64,000 bases of DNA. Source: Bradyrhizobium amphicarpaeae (lineage in GTDB: Bacteria; Pseudomonadota; Alphaproteobacteria; Rhizobiales; Xanthobacteraceae). Location of the stretch: the NCBI RefSeq assembly GCF_002266435.3, contig NZ_CP029426.2, positions 5,610,001 through 5,674,000 of the forward strand. The letters run 5' to 3'. This document shows positions 6,419 through 15,443 of this stretch, one piece after another; the stretch's first letter is position 1; every line of letters starts with the position of its first letter. The position numbers were made by a program, and so were the translations under genes. The notes beneath the pieces were generated by a model. It did no database searches and was not told where the DNA came from. It was given only the letters and a program-made list of their open reading frames with translations.

Positions 6419-9019
6419 TTACGCCGACCGCTTCACCGCGTCACACCCCACCGCGGCAACATCGAGCCGCGCCAGCATCGCCCTCGCCTGCTCGGCGCAG
6501 TGCTCGATCAGCCAGCGCTCGAAGGCGACAGGCGGCAACGCGGGGGCGTAGAGGAAGCCCTGGACGACGTCGCAGCCGAGATCGGCCAGCACCTTGCGCT
6601 GACCTTCCGTCTCGACGCCTTCGGCGACAACGGTCATGCCCAGGCCCTGACCGACGCCCACCACGGCGGTGGCGATTGCAACGGCGCCGGCGTCACGCTC
6701 GATGTCGCGCATGAAGCTGCGGTCGATCTTGAGCTCGCGGATCGGCAGATGCGCGAGCCGGCTGAGGCTCGAATAGCCGGTGCCGAAATCGTCCACGGAC
6801 AGGCCGACGCCCAGTGCGCGGATCGCATGCATCGTTTCCAGCGCAGCGGCGCCGTCCTGCATGAAGGTGCCTTCGGTGATCTCCAGCATCAAGGCGTCCG
6901 CCGGCAGATCGTATTCGGCAAGGATGTCCTTGAGCCGCGCGGCGAGCGCGACATGGCGGAAATTGATCGGCGACAGGTTGACCGATACGCTGGGAATGTC
7001 GAGCCCGGCGCGGCGCCAACTCGCCATCTGCCGGCAGGCCTCGCGCACCGACCACAGGCCGATCTGCTCGATCAGGCCGCATTCCTCGGCGAGCGGGATG
7101 AATTTTGCCGGCGAGACGTCGCCGAGCACCGCATCGCGCCAGCGCGCCAGCGCTTCGACGCCGTGGATCGCGCCGTCGCAGCTGCGGATCTGCGGCTGGT
7201 AGCTGAGGGTCAGCGCGCCTTCGGCGATGGCACGACGCAGCGCCGCGATCACGGCCAGCCGTTGCTCGGTGAGCCCGTTCATCTCGGCGCTGAAGATGCG
7301 ATGGGTCGAGCGGCCCGCCTGCTTGGCCATGTACATGGCGGCGTCGGCCTGCTGCATCAGCGTGTCGATGTCGGTGGCATGATCGGGATAGAGGCTGATG
7401 CCGATGCTGACCGACATCGGCATCAGCTTCGAGCCGATCCGCAAGGGTGCCGCGAGCGCTTCGGTGATCCCGGACGCGAGGCGATCGGCGGCCTCGGCGT
7501 CACGCTGCGGGAGCAGGATGACGAATTCGTCGCCACCGAGCCGTCCCAGCATGTCCTCGGGTCCGATCTGTTCGCGCAGGCGCTGGGCGAGCTGGATCAG
7601 CAGCTCGTCGCCGGCGGCGTGGCCGAGCGTGTCGTTGACGTCCTTGAAATGATCGACGTCGAGGAAGGCCAGCGCGACATGACTGCCGTGCGGGCAGGCA
7701 TCGATCGCGGTCGTGATCAGGTTGCGCAGCTGTGCGCGGTTCGGCAGGCCGGTGAGAATGTCGTGGTAGGCGAGCCGCGCGATCTCGGCGCGCGCCTCCT
7801 TGCGTTCGATCGCGAAGGCGCCGAGGTTGACGCAGGCATCGACGATGCGCCGGTGCCATTTGCTCGGTGCGCGCCGTTCGCGGAAGTAAAAGGCGAAGGT
7901 CGCGATGACCCGGCCGTCCTTGGCCTTGATCGGCGTCGACCAGCAGGCGCGCAAGCCGATCGCGAGCGGCATTGCCTTGTAGGGCTGCCAGCGCGGATCG
8001 GTGTCGATATCCTCGGCCAGCACCGGCTTGCCGTAGAACGCGGCGGTGCCGCAGGAGCCGACATTAGGGCCGATGGCAATTCCGTCCAGTGCACGGGAAT
8101 AGTCCGCGGGAAGGCTGGGGCCGCCGAGCGGATGAACGAGGCCTGCGGCATCGACGTGGAGCAGCGAGCAGACGACATCGGGCGCGATCTCCTCGACGCG
8201 ACGGCACAACCTGTCGGCGATGTCGGTGATCGGAACTTCGTCCGCGAGCGAGCTCATGACGAGCTGCTGCAGCGACCGCAGCTGCTTGGTCTCGGTGATG
8301 TCCTCGATCAGCGCGAAGATGTGCTTGACCCGGCCTTTCTTGTCGCGGAAGGCATCGATCCGGGCGCAGACCCAGATCTCCTCGCCGTCCTTGTCGTAGG
8401 CCAGCACCTCGGCTTCGCCGCGGCGGCCGCCGCGCCTCAGGCGCCTGATGAGCTTGGCGATGGCCTTGCGATCGGTGTGGCGGCCGGCGATCAGCTCGCC
8501 TGCACGGCGGCCCTCGGCCTCACCGCTGGTGTAGCCGAACAACGTCGTGAAGGCGGAATTGACGTAGACGATGTTCTGCTCGATGTCGGTGATGATCACC
8601 GCCCGGTTGGTCTGGTCGGAGACGGCGTGGAGAAGTCCAATCGTGACGCGGCGCTCGGCCTCCCCGGTGACGTCGCGCGCAAACACGATGTAATGATCGG
8701 CCCCGCCGATCTTCACGGAAGAGAGCGCGATAGCCGCCCTGATGCGGCTGCCGTCACGGCGCACGAGACTGACCTCGTCCCGGAAATCCGTCACCGGATC
8801 GGGCTGAAAGCCCTTGAGACCGAGAATTGCGGCATCGCGACCCAGCACGTCGGTGCGCGCCAGCTTCCAGATGCGCTCCGCGGCGGCGTTGAAATGCGTG
8901 ATGCGATGCGCGTCGTCGACGATGACGACGCCATCGTCGGCGCGTTCGAGCGCGGCTCGAAGCACGTCCGGAATTTCAGCGAGACAATCGAAGGCGGACA
9001 TCGTTTGACCCGGCAGCAT
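6419..9019 (-). CDS. PAS-PAS-GAF-GGDEF-EAL c-di-GMP turnover protein
   Basis: The protein has 866 residues, soluble by sequence. Order: PAS about 20-125 (DGVVIVDDAHRITHFNAAAE), PAS about 135-250 (NRAVIITDIEQNIVYVNSAF), GAF about 265-410 (NVGSCGTAAFYGKPVLAEDI), GGDEF about 425-585 with an intact GRLGGDEFVILL, and EAL about 600-845 with intact VEALARW and DDFGTGYSSLSRL. Both a diguanylate cyclase and a phosphodiesterase active site appear complete. Where an inhibitory RxxD site should stand, five residues before GGDEF, the sequence is GPED, so product inhibition at that site is probably absent. An in-frame ATG at 9001 is an equally plausible start; neither has a good ribosome site. PAS and GAF domains imply a redox, ligand or light input, which is not identifiable here. 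Confidence 0.92.
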   Translation of the reverse strand: MLPGQTMSAFDCLAEIPDVLRAALERADDGVVIVDDAHRITHFNAAAERIWKLARTDVLGRDAAILGLKGFQPDPVTDFRDEVSLVRRDGSRIRAAIALSSVKIGGADHYIVFARDVTGEAERRVTIGLLHAVSDQTNRAVIITDIEQNIVYVNSAFTTLFGYTSGEAEGRRAGELIAGRHTDRKAIAKLIRRLRRGGRRGEAEVLAYDKDGEEIWVCARIDAFRDKKGRVKHIFALIEDITETKQLRSLQQLVMSSLADEVPITDIADRLCRRVEEIAPDVVCSLLHVDAAGLVHPLGGPSLPADYSRALDGIAIGPNVGSCGTAAFYGKPVLAEDIDTDPRWQPYKAMPLAIGLRACWSTPIKAKDGRVIATFAFYFRERRAPSKWHRRIVDACVNLGAFAIERKEARAEIARLAYHDILTGLPNRAQLRNLITTAIDACPHGSHVALAFLDVDHFKDVNDTLGHAAGDELLIQLAQRLREQIGPEDMLGRLGGDEFVILLPQRDAEAADRLASGITEALAAPLRIGSKLMPMSVSIGISLYPDHATDIDTLMQQADAAMYMAKQAGRSTHRIFSAEMNGLTEQRLAVIAALRRAIAEGALTLSYQPQIRSCDGAIHGVEALARWRDAVLGDVSPAKFIPLAEECGLIEQIGLWSVREACRQMASWRRAGLDIPSVSVNLSPINFRHVALAARLKDILAEYDLPADALMLEITEGTFMQDGAAALETMHAIRALGVGLSVDDFGTGYSSLSRLAHLPIRELKIDRSFMRDIERDAGAVAIATAVVGVGQGLGMTVVAEGVETEGQRKVLADLGCDVVQGFLYAPALPPVAFERWLIEHCAEQARAMLARLDVAAVGCDAVKRSA

Positions 9020-9159
9020 CGGAAAAATGTGGCAATTGGCCCGACGCTAGCGCTCCGATGGTGTCCAAGACGTTCTCGCCCCCTCATGGCCTCGGGCCAA
9101 GACGCGGCATGCTTAACGATCGGCAAAAAACGACGACGGTATCTTGACGCGCGCGGAGC

Positions 9160-10476
9160 CTACTCCGCGCCGGCTTCCGTCTGGAGCCTGTGCAGACGGC
9201 CGGCGACCGCCCGCACCTTGCGCGGTGCCGCCTGCCAGATCGAGAGCGCCGACAAGGCGCTCACGATCATCGCTGCGGCGAAGGCAAGCGTGTAGTCGCC
9301 GGCGCGATCGTAGAGCAAGCCCGTCACCCACGGCCCGGCCGCACCGCCCGCGAGCGCCGCCAGCATGATCGTGCCGAAGATACTGCCCTGATGCTTGCCC
9401 TGGAAAATCTCGAACACCACCGCGCCCATGATCGAGGTGAGACCGTAGCCGAGCGCACCTTGTGCGAACACCATCACGTAGACCAGCCACAGCGACGGCT
9501 GGAATTTCAGTACCATCAGCGCCGCAAAGCAGATCGCAAAGCCGGCGCAACTGATCGCCCACACCCACTCCCGCCCGATCCGGTCGGAGACATGGCCGAG
9601 CAGGATCTGGCCGGGAATGCCGAGCAGGCTGACCATGCCGAGCGCCCACACCGCGACACCGGGACTGAAGCCGATGTCGAGCAGGAATTTGGTCTGGTGC
9701 ACCTGCACTGCGTACCAGATGTAAAGGCCGCAGAAATAGCCGAGCGCGATCCACCAAAATCGCGCGGTCGCCACCGCGCGTTTCAGCGTCCAGTCGGTCC
9801 CGACCCAGACGGGATCGACGACGTTGGAGATCGGCTGGGCCGCGCCCGCGGCCGGAACGGCATCGCCGTCCGGCTCGAGGCCGATGTCCTGTGGCCGCTT
9901 GTGGAGCAGCAGATTGACCGGCGCCAGCACGACCAGGATGAGCAGGCCCATCGCGGTGCAGGCGGTGCGCCAGCCGGTTTGCTCGATCATGTGCTGCACC
10001 CATGGCAGCAACGTGACCGAGCCGATGCCGACGCCGGCGAAAGCGATGCCGATGGCGAAGCCGCGCTTGCGGATGAACCAGTTCGGCAAGAACAGCGATT
10101 GGCCGGAATAGCCGAGACACACCGAGCCGGCACCGACCATGACGCCGATGGTGACATAGAGATGCCAGGGCTCGCTGGTGAGCGGCGCAAGCAGCAATCC
10201 GCCGGCCATCAGCACCACGCCGAGCTCCATCACCGCGCGCGGGCCGGCGCGGTCCATCAGGCGTCCGATCAGCGGACTGACGAAACCCGACACCACGAAA
10301 CCGAAGGAGAACGCGCCCGCGGTGACGCCGCGCTCCCAGCCGAATTCGGAGATGATGGGAGGAAAGAACAGTGAAAAGGCGGTGCGCGCGTTGACGCCGA
10401 TGGCCATGGTGACGAAGGTCACTGCGACCACGACCCAGCCGTAGAAGAACCGAAGCCGCATGTTTGTATGTTTCAT
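9160..10476 (-). CDS. MFS transporter, oxalate/monocarboxylate-type
   Basis: The protein has 438 residues with 12 predicted helices. It begins with a short basic tail and the FYGWVVVAVTFV segment often seen in the OxlT/monocarboxylate branch of the major facilitator superfamily. A-like motifs are visible (GRLMDRAGPRAVME after helix 2 and GHVSDRIGREWVW after helix 8). A charged loop with KRPQDIGLEPDG separates the two halves, also typical of this branch. Substrate cannot be deduced; organic anions are the usual choice. It lies between two c-di-GMP genes on the same strand, with 87 and 140 bp gaps, so co-transcription is possible but not obvious. Confidence 0.88.
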   Translation of the reverse strand: MKHTNMRLRFFYGWVVVAVTFVTMAIGVNARTAFSLFFPPIISEFGWERGVTAGAFSFGFVVSGFVSPLIGRLMDRAGPRAVMELGVVLMAGGLLLAPLTSEPWHLYVTIGVMVGAGSVCLGYSGQSLFLPNWFIRKRGFAIGIAFAGVGIGSVTLLPWVQHMIEQTGWRTACTAMGLLILVVLAPVNLLLHKRPQDIGLEPDGDAVPAAGAAQPISNVVDPVWVGTDWTLKRAVATARFWWIALGYFCGLYIWYAVQVHQTKFLLDIGFSPGVAVWALGMVSLLGIPGQILLGHVSDRIGREWVWAISCAGFAICFAALMVLKFQPSLWLVYVMVFAQGALGYGLTSIMGAVVFEIFQGKHQGSIFGTIMLAALAGGAAGPWVTGLLYDRAGDYTLAFAAAMIVSALSALSIWQAAPRKVRAVAGRLHRLQTEAGAE

Positions 10477-10563
10477 CCCTGGACGGTCCTACCGACCATC
10501 CGGGGGTGCCCGGGTCAAGCGATTTTCGCGCATACTCGTCGGCCGAGATGCACCAGGACGCGC

Positions 10564-12993
10564 TCAGGCGGCGTCGCGCCGCGAGGGTTTGACGGGCGCA
10601 TCGAACAGGATCCGCTCGATCGGCTGCGGGCGGCCGAACAGATAGCCTTGCGCGAAATTGACACCGAGCGCCTTCAGCCGCTCGAACTCCTCGCGGGTCT
10701 CGACGCCCTCCGCAGTGACCGACATGTCCAGCCCGCGCGCCAGCGTCACGATCGCGGAGATGATGGCGGAGCTGCGCGGCTGATGGGTGAGGTTGCGGAT
10801 GAACGACTTGTCGATCTTGATCTTGTCGAACGGAAACGCCGTCAGATAGCTGAGCGAGGAATAGCCGGTGCCGAAATCGTCGAGCGCGAGCTCGATGCCG
10901 AGCTGCTTCAACCGCTGCATGAAGGCGTGGTTCTCGACCCCGCGCTCCAGCAGCACGGATTCCGTGATCTCGATCTCCAGCCGCTGGGGCGGCAGGCCGG
11001 AATCGGCGAGCGCCGCGCAGATCATCTCGAACAGCTCGGCCTCCTTGAACTGGATCGGCGACAGGTTGACGGCGACCGCGAGATCCGATGGCCAGCCGGC
11101 CGCATCCGCGCAGGCTCGCCGCAGCACGAATTCGCCGAGCGGCACGATCAGCCCGGTCTCCTCCGCAAGCGGAATGAACTGGTCCGGCGGGATCAGGCCG
11201 CGTGTCGGATGCCGCCAGCGAACCAGCGCCTCGAAGCCGCGCCGCGCGCCGCTCAGCGCGTCGACGAACGGCTGGTAATGCACCTCCAGCTGGCACTGCG
11301 CGATGGCGTCGCGCAGATCCCCCTCCAGCGTGTTGCGCGCCTCCAGCTCGGCCGACATCGCCTCGTCGTAGATGGTGAAGCAGTCGCGGCCTGCCGATTT
11401 CGAACGATAGAGCGCAAGGTCCGCCTTCTTCAGGAGTTGCTCCTGATCGCTGCCGTGATCCGGCGCGATGGCGATGCCGATGCTGGTGCCGATCTCGACG
11501 CGGTGACCGGGCAGCAGGAACGGTTCCGTCAAGAGCTTCGCGATCCGTGCCGCCAGCTCGGTCGAGCAGGCGCGCTGATCGGCGCCGGCTTCCTGGATGA
11601 CGGCAAACTCGTCGCCGCCGAGCCGCGCCAGCACGTCGTTGGCGCGCACGGCGGATTTCAGTCGTTGCGCCACCTGGCGCAGCAGCGCATCGCCGGCGCC
11701 GTGACCGAGGGAGTCGTTGACGTTCTTGAAGCGGTCGAGGTCGAGCATCAGGATCGAGAACGGCAGGCCACGCACGCTCAGCTGGCGGTTCATCTCGTCG
11801 AGCCGGGTGAGGAAGAAGGCGCGGTTCGGCAATCCGGTCAGGATGTCGGTCTGCGCGAGTTCGAGCACCCGCCGGTTGGCCAGCGACAGCCGGCGCGAAT
11901 TGCGGCTCGCGAGCATGAGATAGGTCGACAGCGACAGCGTCAGCAGCAAGCCGACGATCAGCACCGCGCCGGCGCGATCGTAAGTCGTCTCCAGCGGTCC
12001 GCCGGCGGTCGGAACCGCCCGTACCTGCCAATCGGTATCGCCGATCTTGAGACTGCCGGACCAGTGCAGCGTCCGCGCGACGTCCCGCATCGACTGCGGC
12101 GCCGTCGCCGCCGAGGAATAATCCGGCAGCATCTGCTCGAGGCTGACGATCTGCGCCGTGAAGGGCGGGTAGACGTTCATGCTGACCGCGGGGCTTGCCC
12201 CAGTGGTGACGCGAATGGCCTGGATCAGCAGCGGCAGGTCGAAGATGCCGACCACGAAGCCGGCCAGATTGCGGCGCCGGTCCGCAATCGTCTCGCGCGA
12301 CGTCCCCTTGGCGTAGACGGGAATGGCAACGAGAACGTCGGGCAGCCGCCCTCCCTCCCTCGGTTCGAACAGGCGGGTGCGAAGGGCTGCGACCTTGTCG
12401 TTGTCGCGCGCGCGCTCCAGCACCGCGCGGCGCTCCGGGACGGTGGCGTAATCCATGCCGTAGACCGTCGAGGTCTTCGGCTGGGTCGAGTAGAACACCG
12501 GAAAATATTCATCGCTCTGCGGCGCGGTCGCGAAACCTCCGCTCTGGAGCGACTTGATGCGATAGCCGGACACGCCGTCCGTGATCGCAGCGGTCTCGTA
12601 TTCGGCGCGCTCCTTGCGGTTGACGCGCGGCAGCCAGGCAATGCGCAGCATGCCGGGATGACGCTCGAACAGGCGCGCACTGAAGGTCTCGAACTCGCTG
12701 CGGGTGACTTCGTCGTTGGTCGATTCGAACAGCGTGCGCAGCGCGACGAGCCTGGAGATGTATTCGCCCATGCCGTTCTGCATGACGATCGCTTCGGTTT
12801 CGGCCGCGTTCTCGAACTCGATCCTGTTGACGCGATCTTCCCACCGCGCCACGGCGGCCGCGCCCGCGACCGAGAACAGAAGACCGACGCCGACGGCGAC
12901 GAGCGCAGGGCGATAGAGCCCGAGCAGCGGCGCCGCACGCCACCACCCGGTCATCCCCCTCCGATCCTGATCGTTCCGATCGCGATCGCCCAT
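10564..12993 (-). CDS. CHASE-GGDEF-EAL membrane c-di-GMP protein
   Basis: The protein has 809 residues. A hydrophobic helix at about 28-48 leads into a periplasmic CHASE-type sensor domain (about 75-300, with FERHPGMLRIAWLPRV and VFYSTQPKTSTVYGMDY). A second helix follows near 340-360 (AGAVLIVGLLLTLSLSTYL), then GGDEF (about 375-535) and EAL (about 550-800). Catalytic motifs are intact: ARLGGDEFAVI and FEALVRWRHP. An RAND tetrapeptide five residues before GGDEF fits the RxxD inhibitory site, unlike the neighbouring homologue. An alternative start at 12954 follows GGAGG closely. CHASE domains bind small extracellular ligands; the ligand is unknown. Confidence 0.92.
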   Translation of the reverse strand: MGDRDRNDQDRRGMTGWWRAAPLLGLYRPALVAVGVGLLFSVAGAAAVARWEDRVNRIEFENAAETEAIVMQNGMGEYISRLVALRTLFESTNDEVTRSEFETFSARLFERHPGMLRIAWLPRVNRKERAEYETAAITDGVSGYRIKSLQSGGFATAPQSDEYFPVFYSTQPKTSTVYGMDYATVPERRAVLERARDNDKVAALRTRLFEPREGGRLPDVLVAIPVYAKGTSRETIADRRRNLAGFVVGIFDLPLLIQAIRVTTGASPAVSMNVYPPFTAQIVSLEQMLPDYSSAATAPQSMRDVARTLHWSGSLKIGDTDWQVRAVPTAGGPLETTYDRAGAVLIVGLLLTLSLSTYLMLASRNSRRLSLANRRVLELAQTDILTGLPNRAFFLTRLDEMNRQLSVRGLPFSILMLDLDRFKNVNDSLGHGAGDALLRQVAQRLKSAVRANDVLARLGGDEFAVIQEAGADQRACSTELAARIAKLLTEPFLLPGHRVEIGTSIGIAIAPDHGSDQEQLLKKADLALYRSKSAGRDCFTIYDEAMSAELEARNTLEGDLRDAIAQCQLEVHYQPFVDALSGARRGFEALVRWRHPTRGLIPPDQFIPLAEETGLIVPLGEFVLRRACADAAGWPSDLAVAVNLSPIQFKEAELFEMICAALADSGLPPQRLEIEITESVLLERGVENHAFMQRLKQLGIELALDDFGTGYSSLSYLTAFPFDKIKIDKSFIRNLTHQPRSSAIISAIVTLARGLDMSVTAEGVETREEFERLKALGVNFAQGYLFGRPQPIERILFDAPVKPSRRDAA

Positions 12994-13109
12994 CTTGAAG
13001 CCGCCGTCCCCTGTCTGCGACGAACCGAACCTCTGGTTGAGGCACCGGCGCGGCTATCGGAACAAGACCGCGGTTAAGAACTGCACAATTTCGGAACCCG
13101 AGCATTCCG

Positions 13110-13154
13110 CAATGCCGGATTTAGTTAATGAAGTCTCCGAACGATCCGGCATTG
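13110..13154. promoter_or_regulatory. 11-bp perfect inverted repeat in divergent intergenic region
   Basis: CAATGCCGGAT (13110-13120) and its exact complement ATCCGGCATTG (13144-13154) are separated by 23 bp. They lie between the divergent CHASE-GGDEF-EAL gene and the periplasmic binding-protein gene. The spacing puts the arms about three helical turns apart, so they could be two half-sites for a dimeric or looping regulator, or a long-loop hairpin in the leader of the binding-protein gene. Confidence 0.4.
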
Positions 13155-13279
13155 TGGAAACAAGTTGCAGGTTTTCCCCGGAGTCCTACGGACCGTCCGC
13201 GCGGCGCTGAGTTAGCGTCCTGTTCAGCCTCGCAGACCTATCGTCCTGCAACCGCGTCCAGCATCCGGCAACCATTCTC

Positions 13280-14446
13280 ATGACACGATCGCGATCCGCG
13301 ACATATGCCGCCCTGACCATCGCAGTGCTGGCCGCAGCGATGCTGCCGGCGAGAGCCGACGAGGCCGGCGTCAGCGAGGATGCGATCCTGTTCGGCCAGG
13401 CCGCCGCGCTGGAGGGTCCCTCCTCCGCGCTCGGACAACGCATGCGGCAAGGCATCGTCGCGGCATTCACCGAGATCAACGCCAAGGGCGGGGTTCACGG
13501 CCGCAAGCTCCAGCTCATCAGCCGCGACGACGGCTACGACCCCGACCGGTCGGTGGCGCAGACGCTGCACCTGATCGAGGACGACAAGGTGTTCGCGCTG
13601 ATCGGCGCGGTGGGCACGCCGACCGCGATGGCGACAATTCCGATCACCAGCGCCAGGAACGTTCCCTTCATCGGCCCGTTCAGCGGCGCCGAATTCCTGC
13701 GCGACCTCGAACTTGCCAACGTCGTCAACATCCGCGCGGGCTATGGTGCGGAGGCCGAGGCGTGGATCAAGCACCTCACCGAGGATCGCCACTTCACCCG
13801 CATCGGCATCTTCTACCAGGACGATTCCTTTGGCCGCGATGGCCTGACCGGCGTCAAGCGCGCGCTCGCCAAGCGCGGCCTCGAGCTCGCCGCCGAAGGC
13901 ACTTTCGAACGCAACACCCGCGCGGTCGCGGCCGCCTGGCGAATGATCAAGCGCGCCGAACCCGAGGCCATCGTGATGGTCGGGACCTATGGGCCCTGCG
14001 CCGAGTTCATCAAGCTCGCGCACCGCAGCGGTTCCTATCCGACCTTCGTCAACATCTCCTTCGTCGGCGCCAATACACTCGCGCGGGAGCTCGGTTCCGA
14101 GGGCGAAGGCGTCATCGTCTCGCAGGTCGTGCCGTTTCCATGGGATCGCTCGCTCAAGCTCGTCGCCGACTACCAGGATGCGCAGAAGGCGTTCGATCCG
14201 ACGCTGACACCGGACTTCGTCTCGTTGGAGGGCTATCTCTCCGGCCGTCTCGCGGCCGCGGCGCTGGACAAAGCCGGGCCGAACCCGACGCGCGCAAACC
14301 TGCTCCGCGCCATCAACGATGTCGGCCGCTTCGACATCAGCGGCAGCGTCGTCACCGTCGGCCTGCGCATGATCGACACGCCGCCGAAGGTGTTTTTGAC
14401 GGTGATCCAGAAAGACGGGACGTTCAGGCCGGTGGAGCGGCTTTAG
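13280..14446 (+). CDS. Branched-chain amino-acid-type ABC substrate-binding protein
   Basis: The protein has 388 residues with a Sec signal peptide ending near LPARADEAG. It belongs to the LivJ/LivK-like (Peripla_BP_6) family: DAILFGQAAALEGPSSALGQRMRQGI, an inner NAKGGVHGRKLQLISRDDGYDPDR segment, and a second lobe with TRIGIFYQDDSFGRDGLTGVKRAL. The family captures amino acids, amides or aromatic acids in the periplasm for an ABC importer. No permease or ATPase genes adjoin it, so it either serves a transporter encoded elsewhere or works as a sensor ligand-binding protein. The next gene is convergent, 7 bp away. Confidence 0.88.
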   Translation: MTRSRSATYAALTIAVLAAAMLPARADEAGVSEDAILFGQAAALEGPSSALGQRMRQGIVAAFTEINAKGGVHGRKLQLISRDDGYDPDRSVAQTLHLIEDDKVFALIGAVGTPTAMATIPITSARNVPFIGPFSGAEFLRDLELANVVNIRAGYGAEAEAWIKHLTEDRHFTRIGIFYQDDSFGRDGLTGVKRALAKRGLELAAEGTFERNTRAVAAAWRMIKRAEPEAIVMVGTYGPCAEFIKLAHRSGSYPTFVNISFVGANTLARELGSEGEGVIVSQVVPFPWDRSLKLVADYQDAQKAFDPTLTPDFVSLEGYLSGRLAAAALDKAGPNPTRANLLRAINDVGRFDISGSVVTVGLRMIDTPPKVFLTVIQKDGTFRPVERL

Positions 14447-14453
14447 GGCCGCT

Positions 14454-15431
14454 TCACGGCCGCCTCGTCCAGCGGTCGGCGTTCACCGCTCCCGGCGGGA
14501 CCTCGCCTTTGACGATCGCCTCGACCTGCCGCACCGTTTCCAGCGACTGATATTCGATGGCCTCCGGCGTCAGCCCGCCGACATGCGGCGTCGCGATGAC
14601 ATTGGGAAGCTTCGCCAGCTCGGGCGTCGGCATCTGGTCGGGCGCACGGCCGACATCCATCGCCGCGCCGGCGATGCGACGCTCCAGCAGCGCGCGCGCC
14701 AGCGCCGCCTCGTCGACGAGATTGCCGCGCGAGAGATTGACGAAGACCGCATGCTTCTGCATGCGCGCCAGCGCCGCTTCGCCGATCAAATTCTCGGTCT
14801 GCTCATTGGCGATGGCAAGGCAGACGACGTAGTCCGACGCAGCGAGAAGCTCGTCGAGACCGACCTGCCGGACCGCCGTATCGCTGACGGTGGCGAAGGG
14901 ATCGGAGACCAGCACCTCCATGCGCAGCACTTTTGCGACCTCGGCGAGATAGCGGCCGATGCTGCCATAGCCGATGATGCCGATCTTGCTGCCGGCGAGC
15001 TGGCGGCCCATCCGAGCTTCCGGCTTGCGGCCGGCCTGGTAGTCGGCGGTCGCCCGCGAGACGCCGCGGGAGAGATCGACCATGAAGCCGAGCGCGAGCT
15101 CGGCGACCGCCTGCACAAAGCCGGGCCCGGCGCGGGTCACGAGCACGCCGGCCTCAGAAGCTGCTTCCACATCGACGTTGCGGATATCGACGGCACAGCG
15201 GACGAAGGCCCGCAGGCGCGGCAGTTGCGCAAAGATCTCGCCGCGCCCTTCGGTCATGCGATCGGCGACGATGATGTCGGCATCTTGCGCAGCTCGCACG
15301 AGACTGGCGGCGTCCAGCGTGTCGTCGCTCTCGTGCAGGATCACCTCGGCGGCCGCGCGCAGGCCGCTCAGGCTGCGATCGCCGTAATAATTGCGCCGCA
15401 TCTCCGGCGTGTGAGCGAGCAGAACCTTCAC
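14454..15431 (-). CDS. D-2-hydroxyacid dehydrogenase-family protein
   Basis: The protein has 325 residues in the phosphoglycerate-dehydrogenase-like fold: a NAD-binding GIIGYGSIGRYLAEVAK loop, the arginine motif NLSRGNLVDEAAL and the histidine motif IATPHVGG. The position that normally holds the catalytic Glu (DVFxxEP in relatives) reads DVGRAPDQMP, so the usual Arg-Glu-His set looks incomplete. The family reduces 2-oxoacids or oxidises D-2-hydroxyacids with NAD(P). It is the last gene of a TRAP operon (12 bp after the permease), so the imported substrate is probably a hydroxy- or keto-acid. Exact substrate unknown. Confidence 0.88.
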   Translation of the reverse strand: MKVLLAHTPEMRRNYYGDRSLSGLRAAAEVILHESDDTLDAASLVRAAQDADIIVADRMTEGRGEIFAQLPRLRAFVRCAVDIRNVDVEAASEAGVLVTRAGPGFVQAVAELALGFMVDLSRGVSRATADYQAGRKPEARMGRQLAGSKIGIIGYGSIGRYLAEVAKVLRMEVLVSDPFATVSDTAVRQVGLDELLAASDYVVCLAIANEQTENLIGEAALARMQKHAVFVNLSRGNLVDEAALARALLERRIAGAAMDVGRAPDQMPTPELAKLPNVIATPHVGGLTPEAIEYQSLETVRQVEAIVKGEVPPGAVNADRWTRRP

Positions 15432-15443
15432 GACAAAACTCCT

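Noticed and set aside
6500..9295. 931-codon plus-strand open frame opposite the GGDEF-EAL gene
   Set aside because: Shadow of the minus-strand gene, whose PAS, GAF, GGDEF and EAL motifs are intact; composition is typical of a mirrored frame.
9113..12031. 972-codon minus-strand open frame across the MFS and CHASE-GGDEF-EAL genes
   Set aside because: It overlaps two genes with clear motifs in another frame and is a run of Arg/Ala-rich shadow sequence.
10468..13077. 869-codon plus-strand open frame opposite the CHASE-GGDEF-EAL gene
   Set aside because: Antisense shadow with no recognisable domain.
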